Below are positions 47,950 through 58,701 of a DNA stretch of 64,000 nucleotides, piece by piece (the stretch's first letter is position 1; each line of letters opens with the position of its first letter). The notes under the pieces are model-generated. The model saw only the letters and a list, made by a program, of their open reading frames with translations, made no database searches and had not been told where the DNA came from. Made by a program: the position numbers and the translations under genes. Origin of the DNA: Prunus persica (taxonomy: Eukaryota > Streptophyta > Magnoliopsida > Rosales > Rosaceae); the NCBI RefSeq assembly GCF_000346465.2, contig NC_034015.1, forward strand, positions 19,592,462 through 19,656,461, written 5' to 3'.

Positions 47950-48036
47950 CGTGGATACTGAGTGCGTCTTTGTCGATACTGAGTGCGTCTTTGTTGCAAA
48001 AATAAGCTTTCTAGATGCTGCCTTCAACAAGTCTGT
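47950..48036 (-). other. In-frame upstream extension of ArgRS, possible transit-peptide exon part
   Basis: The 29 codons before the ATG are open and read as a Lys/Ser/Thr-rich, acid-poor peptide (LLKAASRKLIFATKTH and so on), bounded upstream by a CTAG that could be an acceptor. No ATG lies in this piece, so an upstream exon would be needed. Confidence 0.4.
47954..47995. repeat. 21-bp tandem duplication upstream of the ArgRS ATG
   Basis: Two 21-bp copies, 47954-47974 and 47975-47995. The unit is seven codons (TKTHSVS on the minus strand) and keeps the upstream frame open. Confidence 0.85.
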
Positions 48037-48819
48037 CTAGTTTCACAATGACTACATTAAATTACAACAAAAGCCATGAATTTCCTAAATTAAATAACCA
48101 CAAACAAACCAAAAGAACTGAATAACAATATGATAATCGAGAATGCAAGCATAAAACTGATTTGTATTATGAAATTTTGCACGGTTTCTGAGAAGATTAG
48201 AAGAAACATAGTATAAGCAAGCAAAAGAAACAGCCAATCTTAATATTGAGTGTGAGAGAGAGAAAGAGAGAGAGTGGAGAGCTGACCAGCGGCGGGGACA
48301 GAAGATGAGGGGTGGAGGCAAGAGAGTCGACTGAGGGAAGGAGAAATCGGCGCTATCAGGTTTAAGTGGGATCCTAACATATTATTCTCTCTCTTTTTCT
48401 TTTTTCTTTTTTCGGTTTTCCCTCGAATTTCTTTCTTTATTTATATATTCGTTATTCTGCTGTCCAATTTTCCCGAGCCTTTTTTATTTTTTATATATTC
48501 GTTTCCTTGTTCGTTGAGCCTGGCCAATGAGATGTTGCCATGTCATCGAGGATAACTAGGGTTCCCACACGTTGAACGGGCTCGGCAAGTAAAGTGCCTT
48601 GGACTCACTTTAGAGAATCACCGTCCGCATTGGTGAGACTCGTTACTATAGGAGTGTACCTGATGCAGAGTAGCGACTATAAGTTGTCGTCTAGCGACCC
48701 AAACAACCCAAAAAATAGAGAATAGAAGGACAAAGTAGTAGATTTGAACTTGAAACGAAGATAAATGAGTTTTAGGGCAAAATTCCAAAAAAAAAAAAAA
48801 AAGCCTTTATAGACTAAAG
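48037..48819. other. Intergenic, ArgRS upstream region
   Basis: ArgRS promoter side, with a GA/CT-rich patch at 48254-48274 and a T/C-rich patch near 48385-48415. No other gene recognised. Confidence 0.55.
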
Positions 48820-50126
48820 GGGGTGTATTCAATTAGGATTATAAAGTTTTTAAAAATATTTTAAAAATTTGGGTGTATTCAATTTGGATTTACACAAACT
48901 TTAAAAGAGATTTTACAAGTCTTGGTGTATTCAATTCCGACTTGTATGAATTTTTAAAAAGTCTGTTCAAAATGAGTGTATTCAATTATGATTATAAAAA
49001 AGTTGAATCAAATCTAGGTGTATTCGAAATGTCATATATTTGGAAGGATTTTATTAAGTGATAAATTTTCGTAGGTTTTAAGGGGAGAGCTATAAATAAC
49101 AAAGACCAAAATAAATCCAAGCTCTCCCCCCTTCACCCCCCCCAAGTAAGACGAATAGCTTCCATCCTCCGTTTGTGAAGGTATGCTTCTTATTTTTTCT
49201 TTGATCAATACCTCGTTGGGTTTTCTTTTTCCATAATTTTTCTTCATTGTGTTTTTCTTGTTATTAGGTTATAGTTTGGGGTTAGGGTTTATGCTTTGTT
49301 ACTAGGGTTTATGCTTGTTACTACTTGTTTTTCTTCTGAAATATCTATATACGACTTTATAAAAATTGTTCATTGAATCACTAGATAGAAAATTGAAATA
49401 ATTCACCTTTCTATAATCAAACAAAAAAATTGAGACAAATATAGATAAACAATAAAAAAACAAAAAGTCAAAAATTAACTACAACTTTTAAATGCTGTTT
49501 TGGAAGCCTAAACGACCTCAAAAGCCCAAAATCCACCATATGTCACAACGAAGACACCAATTTCGTTAAACATAATTTTATTTCATGTTGTTGAAGGAAA
49601 AGATGTTATGAATTTGATTTTTTTTTTCATGTTGTTTAAAAATTTATTTCATGTTGGTACAAATCAGGTTTAAAATTAGATCACCATTAGATACATTGAC
49701 AGCAATGTTACTATATACATTGACAGCATTGATAGGGACGAGTTTAATAAAGTCATGGCTTTGATGAGATCTCTAAGCAAACAAAACAAGGATGGCCACA
49801 TGCTCAAAGTTTCTTTTGTTTTTTGTTTTTTTCTCCCAGTGCCTTGTCATTTTATCATAATTTATGTTTTTCCTCTGGCAGTCAGCTGATTTGGAGTTTT
49901 CTCATTACGACTACAAAGAATAAGGAACCATATCAGCTAAAGAAATTATAGAAGTCTGAAATAAAAGCCATACAAATCTTAAGAAAGTTTATTAAAAAAT
50001 TATATAGAAGTCTTCTGAAAGTTTATTAAGTTCTATACGAATTCTAAAGTTCCATCAAGTTCTATGAAAGCTGACACTTAAACAAAATCTTTTTAAATAC
50101 TTTAGAATCCTAATTAAATACACCCC
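48820..50126. mobile_element. Non-autonomous DNA transposon with 43-bp terminal inverted repeats
   Basis: The ends 48820-48862 and 50084-50126 are inverted copies, starting ggggtgtatt and differing at about four of 43 positions. The flanks read actaaag on the left and actaagg on the right, a possible 7-bp target duplication with one change. Inside the left end, ggtgtattcaatt-like motifs recur near 48872, 48924, 48975 and 49018, spaced 43-52 bp, as transposase-binding subterminal repeats would be. No transposase frame is present. The superfamily is unclear; hAT-like or Mutator-like are both possible. Confidence 0.7.
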
Positions 50127-50205
50127 ACTAAGGTTTGAAAGTATATTAATCAACAAAACTACATACAAAAGTTTCTTAATAGCCTATTTATACTAGAATA
50201 AAGAA

Positions 50206-50361
50206 ACCCTAAATTCACAAAGAAAACTAAAAACCAAAATAGGAAATAAAACAAATCATAATAAGAATAGGAAAACAAAAGAAAACCTAAATTCACAAAG
50301 AAGACTAAAAACCAAAATAGGAAATAAAACAAATCATAATCAGAATAGGAAAACAAAAGAA
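50206..50361. repeat. 78-bp tandem duplication
   Basis: Two 78-bp units, starting near 50208 and 50286, share cctaaattcacaaag and the following A-rich sequence with few differences. Confidence 0.85.
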
Positions 50362-50431
50362 GTAAGTATTAATGTAAAGGAAATATAACCCTAGCTCAAT
50401 TGACTAATGGGCCTAACCAGCGCACGTGTCA

Positions 50432-51592
50432 AACAGTAAAGCCGAGCGGCTATACTGTTTTTAATAACAAGTAGGAAAAAGGGGTATAGCCGAACGGCTC
50501 TATTTCTTAAAAAATTTCCGAAAGAATCCAGTATAACCGGCCGGCTATACTATGTAAGTGTGTATAAAGACCCGCCCAGCGCCTATGTGCCAAGTGTCAA
50601 ATACGTAGAGCCGTGCAGATATACTAAAACAATTAAGGAAAACTGAGTATAGCCGTGCGGCTATATCCTTTAAAATATATATATATATATACTATTTTTA
50701 TTCAATAATATGCAAGAATTATGTGTATAGTGATTAATTAATATTTAATTAATTAATTAATTAATATTTAATTATTTAATTATTTAATATTTAATTAATT
50801 AATTAATTAATTGATTGGCCTTGGACCTCGGGCTCTTGGGCTCTGTGATTTAAATTAAACTCGATTAATTAATTATTTGAATTAATAATATCATATAATG
50901 TTTTTGTCTGATTGAGTTTATCCTGTAAATTGGCAGAGAACATTAATATCATCATTCTTATATAGCTGCATAGATAAACACACAAATTTCGCAAGAAATC
51001 AAAGCGCTAGTGCTAGGGCTTTGATTTAGAAAGTTATATCTTAATGGAGCAAATGCCACATTTAATTTCATTATTCTATTTGTTGTTTAAAATATAATTA
51101 CTAATTAAAGTAATTAAAAAAGCTAATATATTACTTAATTGCATATATTAAATTATAAGTATGCCAAAAAATAAAAGTAAAGAAACCAATTTTATATTTT
51201 TAAAATTTCCCTACGAATGTTCGTCGGCACAGGTCTATGCTGGTGAAATTTTCCAGATTAAATTTTCTTTTTAGAAAGTATAGCCGCCCGGCTATACTAT
51301 TTATATATGTATATATATGGGACATGCCCAGCGTCTAGATGCCACATGTCAAAGTAGTAAAGCCTGACGGCTATACTATATTGAAAACAATTAGGGAAAA
51401 TGAGTATAGCCAGGTGGATATACTATTTCTTAAAAATTTTCAAAAAGAATCTAGTATAGCCGGCCGGCTATACTATATGTAAATATAAAGACCCGCCCAT
51501 CGCCTATGCGCCACGTGTCAAACGAGTACAGCCGGTCGGCTGTACTATATTAAAAAAATTATAAAAAACGTGTATAGCCGTCCGGCTATACA
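50432..51592. repeat. Array of 11 GC-rich palindromes (tatagccg-NN-cggctata family)
   Basis: Palindrome sites: 50432-50459, 50485-50502, 50530-50551, about 50604-50624, 50648-50665, 51277-51298, 51356-51377, 51403-51423, 51452-51475, 51525-51546 and 51571-51592. The one at 51452-51475 is a perfect 24-bp palindrome; those at 51277, 51525 and 51571 have perfect 10-bp arms around 2 bp. They fall into three context types. Type A follows a cacgtgtcaaa-like box, type B follows agggaaaa, type C follows aaagaatc. An A-B-C set is about 170 bp long (A to A 173 and 169 bp). No open frame or transposon end explains it. Confidence 0.85.
50670..51258. repeat. AT-rich insert interrupting the palindrome array
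   Basis: Where other B-to-C spacers are about 30 bp, this one is about 610 bp. It holds a TA run (50678-50691) and a ttaatta-rich low-complexity block (50730-50815). It looks like a later insertion or expansion. Confidence 0.55.
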
Positions 51593-51843
51593 ATTTTTTG
51601 AAAAACAATTAAGTAAAAAACTGAGTTAGAGAGGTTCGTTGGTAGATGCTCCAAAATGGCATTTGGTTGTTCTTATCCGATTGCCTGCCTCCCAATGAGA
51701 AAAGTACACGCAGCCACAATAAATAAATTGACCAAATAATAAATAAATAAACTTGCAGCTTCCCTATCCTATATATGAAGGGCGAGGTAATCTTTAACAC
51801 ATTTACAGTATCAGAGTCTAGAGGTTTGAGTTAGAAGAGAAAG

Positions 51844-52089
51844 ATGAAGAACACTGGGAGTGGGAATGGGAATAAGGGTGACAAAGGCAATGGGAAAGGT
51901 AGGGAGGTGAGGAAGGACAGGAAGTCAGGTACAGGCATGAATGGATCACCCAAGAAGGGAGGCCATGGAGGCAAGTTCACTTGGGTCGGTGATCTCGGCT
52001 ACTCTCCAGCTGAGATGGGCTTCCAGAAGGAGGTTCTCGATGCCAAAGATCCTAACTTTGAAGACGCAGAAGAGATCCCAACCGACTGA
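51844..52089 (+). CDS. Small Gly/Lys-rich protein with a PDCD4/MRF N-terminal-like motif
   Basis: A single 81-codon exon. Residues 1-35 are low-complexity Gly/Lys/Asn (charged, probably disordered). Residues about 36-78 hold an ordered-looking motif, SPKKGGHGGKFTWVGD followed by AKDPNFEDAEE. The pattern GGKxTW...DPNxxxxEE resembles the segment before the first MA3 domain in plant PDCD4-like MRF proteins, which bind eIF4A. No MA3 domain is present. A tatatatg box at 51771-51778 lies about 70 bp upstream. The gene is real in my view because the motif is conserved in type and the start context is good (gaaagatga), but the function is unknown. It sits 250 bp from the palindrome array. Confidence 0.6.
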   Translation: MKNTGSGNGNKGDKGNGKGREVRKDRKSGTGMNGSPKKGGHGGKFTWVGDLGYSPAEMGFQKEVLDAKDPNFEDAEEIPTD

Positions 52090-52551
52090 ATGATCATCAT
52101 TATCATGGTCTATGATCGACGATGGTGATATTTTCATCTTGATGTAGTTTTCATTTTCATGAATGAGATGTAAATAGATAAAGGCCCTTATGGGAAGATC
52201 ATCACATTGTGTACAAGTTTTATGTTTAATGGAGTTTGCTATTTTCGTTTTTTTGTGCTTGATCTTGATCTTTACATTCTCTTTGGCTTCATCTTTACCC
52301 TTTTTTCAGATCAAATAGATTCCTTGACCCAAAATTTTGAAAAAAAAAAAAAAAAAAAATCTATTTAGCTCGTGACAAAGAATTATGTTATCCAAAGAAC
52401 TTGAAAAGTAATCAAAATGGCACCGCTGTTTTGTTGATCAAACTTAGACGTTGTGGATTGTACAATATTGAAATATAATCAAAATGACACCAGTCTACAA
52501 GTGCAACAAACTATCATTTCAAATCTTAATGGTATTTTGGTCCTCAAGTTG
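52090..52551. other. Intergenic, tail-to-tail
   Basis: 3' flanks of the small gene and the LAMP1-like gene, with an A-run at 52341-52359. Nothing else recognised. Confidence 0.6.
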
Positions 52552-55500
52552 TCATGTTAGTTCACCATTGATGATTTGTGATGCATGTCTGACAGCTCTA
52601 GCGACTCTCCAAACTTCATGCTGTACAAGTTTCCGTGACTCTGCGGTCTTCAAACTCTTTGCCTTTTCAATAGCTTCATCTATACCAGGGAAGGATTTAG
52701 ATCCGTAATCATCGTGTTTTGATGGCCCATAAATCTGCAAAAATACTATACTAATTAGTCCATCTCGTAATAATCACGAACCAAGATCACCAGGTTGGGA
52801 AAACATATTTACTTTTTGTCTGAGAGGAAAGACATCCATGTTCAGGAACATACCAGATGCTTATACCATGACCTTCCAAGGAGTCCATCTTGGTCTGTAA
52901 ATGCACGCTCTGCCATCATTAGTCTGTCGTTCAGCTCTCTCACCTTAAAATGATCGTTCTTCCCTATAAATTGCCAACCTTTGTGTTGTTCTATTTCCTG
53001 GATAATTATGCTTAGGTTTAGGTAGACATGTGAAATGGAAATACAGATCATGATTTCTAAGATACACAATTTATACCTCTCTGTGGCTGTTTATTTTCAT
53101 CGCTGCTTTCTTGAGCTCCTCAATGGACTTGAACAAAGGAGCTAGGTTTATGTTCTTATCTGGAAGCTCATCTTCCAAGTCTTTCATGTATCTCTGTCAT
53201 TCAAGGTTGATTGCAATTATTTTTGTCACTAAACACCCCTGCAAATCATTTGTATTGGAAGATAATATTGCCATACCTGTAGCTCCAGTGCATACGAGAG
53301 GTAATTAAAAGGCAAGAATTCTGCATCCGCTAGCCAAAGAGCTACCAAACCCCATAAACTTGCCACTGTTTTCAATACCAATGAAATCAATTGAGGTGGC
53401 ATTTAAACTGTCGAGGGGATGAAACTAGAATTATTAAAAAAGAAAACTTAGTGCTGACCTGCAACATGCCTTTGAAACATTGGGTCACCAAATTTTTGCA
53501 TCCATATAAAGTCATCATACATCGAATGGTATACCGGGTATCCTGCAATTTTAAACATTATTTGTTAGTAATTTGAAGAATAATGCTTCCTATTTTTTCA
53601 GTGGCAACCATGGTATGTGAGTTTAAGCCACATCAAATGTGTTACCTTTACCAAAAGCCATATCAGCTGCTGGAATTCCAACATGTTGAACAAAAGCTGC
53701 AAAATCTGATTCTCCACTTCCCAACCTGTCAATCTTATAAATGCAAAATACAGCTTTTTTTTAGGATTACTAGTTTCATTAAGTCTTTAAAATCCATTTT
53801 ATGAAAAACATCATAAAATTGTAATTTATCTGCAGTAAATTAGTGCAAAACTTGAACTGTACATTACTGGTTACATAGAAGTACATAAATTCCATCTTTC
53901 TCTTAAAATAACTGGATGCAACTTTGTCACTTGTGAAACCTCATTGACATTATAGTATGAAGGATTTCTTTGAAGCAATTGCTTACTGTAGGTGAACTGC
54001 TGGAACCGACCCATGATTGGTAGATAGTTTGTGATGAATTATCTGGGTCTTGAACCTTCAAAAGTCAATTTTGAGGATGATTGAGATGAATGAGAAATTA
54101 TGGCAAAGACCAGAAGGAATTCAAAATTCGCAATCATATTTTTGGATCAAAGGACCATTGTGTTCATGGTCTCTGTTGATTTCTAATACTGCATCACATT
54201 CATAAGTAGTGTTAGTATAACTATTCTATTTTGTAATACCTGTTGAGTAGCTTGTTTAAGCAGTTCATCAAGCTGTGGAGTTGCAGAGGCCCAGAATCCT
54301 GGTCCATATACTGCACTGTCAACATTCAAGTAAGCTATAGCCCTTGAAGCTAGCATTTGCCTGTTTTCCTCTACCCATTCAGTTGATCCTATCTGTAAAC
54401 ATTGTTTAGTTTAAAATTTCATAGAGAGATAGAGATAGATAAATAGAAAGATAGGGGGTGAGAGAGACCAGGCCATATTCCTCAGCATCCCAATTACACA
54501 AGACAATGGTACGTCGAGGTTTCCACCCTCTTTTCTGCAGCTTCCCTAATCTTTGGGCAATCTACATTACACATTGAAAGCAGCTTATGTAGACTTTTCC
54601 TTGTTCAGAAGGAACTTGATGAGGGTATACAATCTAAATCCACAGTTACCTCTAGCAGCGCTGCAGTGCCACTATTCGGGTCAACGGCTCCAAATGTCCA
54701 TGCATCCCGGTGATTACCCAGAATTACAAATCTACATGTATTTAGAAACAGATTGACTAATCATTTTAAAGTGGGTTTCTTTCATTCATAGAAGTCCATC
54801 CATTATGATGAGTACTAGCTAGTATCATTTTCTGTTGTTGGATGCACATATTCAATCCTAATAGATGCAGCTGATACTTAAAAGCTAGACTTATACTTGC
54901 AAAAAAAATTCAAACATACCGGTCAGGTTCTTCCGTTCCTTCTATTACACCAATAACATTCTCAATTGTCCCTATCACTTGCTTTCCCTAAAATGGTGAA
55001 ACCAACATCCAGAATCAATGCAAAAATAGCAACTTGTTGCATCATTGGTCCTACTGGCTATGCTATACTAGTCATACATACAATGTGCATAAGAATACAC
55101 AGAACACATGAAATTGCTTCACTTAAACTTGATTTCAGACTTACAGTGTAACTGAGATGAACAATCCCAGGACCTGGCCCAACCTTGTAAGTTGGGGCAT
55201 CTTCGCTTCCTTGCCAATCATCATTTGCCACCTGCCCGCCAATAGCTCTCAAAATGGTTTCACCATCTGCTGCTGAAACTGGCAGTGAAGGTATCAATGG
55301 AACATCCCCTGCCTTCTCAACCTCATCATCTGAAAGCCTTTCACCCTCTTCACTACTAGCCCATCCTGGTGTTGTAGGATCACCAAGCCCATTGTAAACT
55401 GTCCCCACCTGAACCCCACTTGGTGGCAACCACTTACCATCTGGAAACCATTTCCCCTCACCTCCTCCACCACCATAGTCTTTCCTATCTGTATAAACCA

Positions 55501-56101
55501 AAACCCCAACAGCACCTGCTTCATATGCAGTCTGCACAATACTTCCCCTATAAATTTTCCCATACCTTGCCAATACAATTGAACCAGAAACATTCACACC
55601 CATTTGCTTCAAAACCTCATAGTCCTCTAGACTTCCATAATTGACATAAACCACAGGGGCAGTGACAGTGCCTGACTTTGCAAAAGCATGAAAAGTGGGC
55701 AAGACTTCATGTGCCACATCAGCATAAGGATCACCACTATAGATTTCTTGCTGGAGATTAAAATTGATTTGGGATTGGGGTTCTTGGGGGGAAGGTGTGA
55801 GGGTTAAGGAGCGTGACACAGGGTAAGTGAGGGCAACAGGGTAAGGGGCTATGTGGGTTTTGATGCTGGAGGAAGTGAAGATGGAGAGGACATAGGCTGC
55901 TGCCTCTGCGTTGGCTTCTTGGCCTGCCACGTGGGGCCTGCGGGTGAGGGTGTAGAGGTGGTTGGATATGGAGGCATTGTCTGAAAGTGAGCTGGATATG
56001 AAGAGAGAGTGGTAGAAGGATTTTGGGGTAGGAGAAAAGAGAAGGAAGATTGAGGAGGTGGCCATGGCTAGTAAGGTGGCTGCTACTGTTTTGATGATCA
56101 T
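52552..56101 (-). CDS. LAMP1: Probable glutamate carboxypeptidase, LAMP1-like (M28 peptidase, AMP1 relative)
   Basis: Twelve exons, 56101-55145, 54987-54920, 54731-54650, 54561-54469, 54392-54240, 54055-53987, 53733-53646, 53542-53459, 53365-53277, 53193-53077, 52997-52854 and 52734-52552, give 708 residues. Residues 2-24 form a signal anchor, so it is a type II membrane protein. The PA domain spans roughly residues 110-290, with [15 protein letters not shown] and [11 protein letters not shown]. The M28 zinc sites are visible: His and Asp in [17 protein letters not shown], Glu-Glu in NWDAEEYGL, Asp-rich [10 protein letters not shown] and the last His in [10 protein letters not shown]. The C-terminal dimerisation domain ends [22 protein letters not shown]1/LAMP1 proteins are ER-associated and control meristem size and miRNA-directed translation repression. 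The exon 7 acceptor is set by frame (TATAAG before ATTGACAGG). Confidence 0.93.
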
Positions 56102-57906
56102 TTAGTCCAAAAACAAAAACAAAAATTCAATCTTTGACTAAAAGTGAGAGAAGTTTGTTTATTTTGAGTAAATATGGATGATGAGATGATCCTAGTTCAT
56201 ATCGACAGTCATATGTATTATTAGATAATTATTAAAGAAAGATTTAATTTTTAATTATGAATTAATAGAAAAATGATGCCTTGACAGAAGCTTAAACCAT
56301 GAACTGTAGAAGACGAAGCCTGCAGCTAAACCATTTATTTATTTTTTATCTTATTAGTAGGAAAATGTTATCTTGACTGACAGAATGTAAACCAGTGTTC
56401 ACAATGATTGATACTATTTTTAACTTTCTTATCGTCTTGTAACTTTCTAGAGTGAAAAAAACAGATTAAAAGTTAGGCTTAACTGTTAATTTGCCATTTC
56501 TACCTAATTTTCGTTTTACACTTTATATTTTTATTTATTTATAGAAAATTAAGAACATCAACGTCTTTTTTTCTCCGATTCCCCCCCTGCCGTCTATATC
56601 CTCAACATTTTATTTAATTTTCAGTTAAATTATTTTAAAAAAAATAAAAAAAATAAAAGAAAAATCCTTGGATCCACTGAACCAAACCTATCGCCAACCC
56701 CCTAACTCTCTCTCTCTCCAGCTCTCTCCTCCTACAACCCTATTTGGTGAAAAAAATAAGTTCATATCCTTAATTTTCTATAATAAAAAATGTATAGAGG
56801 ATAAATCAAAAACTAGATATAATAAGCTCATGGGGCAAATGAATTAGTTAAGCCTAAAAGTTAAAACAAAGATATGACAGAGTATTAAAGATTCATTTAC
56901 GCAAATGCCAGATGCGGTTTTCTTTTGGAAAATATTATCTGTTTCTTCGCCTTTGATAGATAGTCTTATGCCTAATTAAAACGATTTTTCCATTTTTGAC
57001 ATTAAGATCAACATGCCCTGTCATGTCAGCACCAACTGGTAGTGGAAGTGCTAAAGAATACCAAAAAATAGAAGTTGAGCAGAAAAAGCACAAAAAGAGA
57101 GAAGGGTGGAGTGGAGATTTGATCTTTTCACAACACAATAATAATCCTTCTTCTGGTTTCTTTCACATCACCAAAATTCCCCACACAAGTTAATGTTGCC
57201 ATGCTGCTACGAGCCAAAATAGTTCTTCTGCATGTGGGCCTAGCAATCCTCTCAGCTGCACACCAACTACTACTTATTTATCAGCTAAACTAATCTGACC
57301 CATGGTCACATTCTGTGATTGTAATCAAATGGTGCTTATCTGGACCCATGTTATTGGACGGCCATGATTCAAGGGTAGGCAGAAAGTGGGTTGTAACTCA
57401 TAAACATTATATTAATATGAGCAAGTCACATAAAACAACCCATTTTCCCCCTCAAGAATATACTCTAATCACACGCAAACAGAAAGAGAGACACTCACGG
57501 GCAACACCAAACAACAACTCAGAAAGTGTAACCCAAAAAAAAATATTTAGAAACAACAATTTTTATAAGCAGAAAGCGCACAACCTGTCCTGTGGCTTAG
57601 ATTGTTTCTCCTCTATCTCTCTCTTTCTCTCTCTCACATTACAATTTACATGGATGTCCATAGAAGCACCCGTGACTTCTTCACTCTGTCTAGACTGTCT
57701 TTGATTCTCCAATTCAGCATAACTTTCCACCTAAAACAAAAGCCATTCTCTATATATATAAACCAAACCAAGCACAAGCACAAGCCTTTCTCTATTTATA
57801 AAAGCACTTGGAATTCCAAACTAATTTAACATACTCTATTACTCTTTATACTCATATTCTCCCCTTCTCATATCAGTCCCAATTCTTTTTTCTGTTTTAA
57901 AATTAA
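56102..57906. other. Bidirectional promoter region, LAMP1-like and PME53-like genes
   Basis: 1.8 kb between divergent genes, with a CT run near 56711-56720 and A/T-rich blocks. No gene recognised. Confidence 0.6.
57792..57803 (+). promoter_or_regulatory. Candidate TATA box of the PME53-like gene
   Basis: ctatttataaaa lies about 110 bp before the ATG at 57907. A second tatatatataaa at about 57752-57763 is an alternative. Confidence 0.45.
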
Positions 57907-58637
57907 ATGCCAACATTCCAACACATTTTCTATGTTATTATTGTTCTTCTTCTCTTCAATTCAACCAAAACACAATGCCACAGCAAGGGACTTCGACCTG
58001 GGAATTCAGCTGGGAAAGTACATTTGACCAAGAACATGACACAAGCCCAATTCTCAGAACAGCAATTCATGAAATGGGTGAGGTTTGTTGGAAGGCTGAA
58101 GCACTCTGTGTTCAAGACAGCCAAAAATAAGCTCTTCCCTTCTTACACTCTGCATGTGGCTAAGAACCGTGCTGCTGGAGACTTCACAACCATTCAGGAC
58201 GCCATTGACTCTCTCCCATTCATCAATCTCTTGAGAGTGGTCATCAAGGTCCATGCAGGGGTCTACACGTGAGTGTCTTCTTCCTTGTGATCATAATTCA
58301 GATCACTCTTGGACTTGGTCTCTGTCTTTGACCAAGAAATGCTCTTTTCTTCATGAATTGTCCTATGCTCTGTCTTTCATTGTTGTTAGGTGGTAATTTC
58401 TCAAGCTGTGAAATGTTAAATGTTTTTTTTTTTCTTCCAGGGAGAAGGTTAATATACCTCCATTGAAATCATATATAACCATAGAAGGAGCAGGGGCAGA
58501 CAAAACAATTGTCCAATGGGGAGACACTGCTCAAACACCATCTGGTCCAAAGAAACAACCTATGGGGACTTACAATTCTGCAACTTTTGCTGTGAATTCC
58601 CCTTATTTCATTGCCAGGAACATCACATTCAAGGTAA

Positions 58638-58701
<64 letters not shown>

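Noticed and set aside
48085..48321. Frame read as MPPPLIFCPRRW upstream of ArgRS
   Set aside because: The first codon is TTG, not ATG. It could be leader or an upstream exon, but nothing fixes it as coding.
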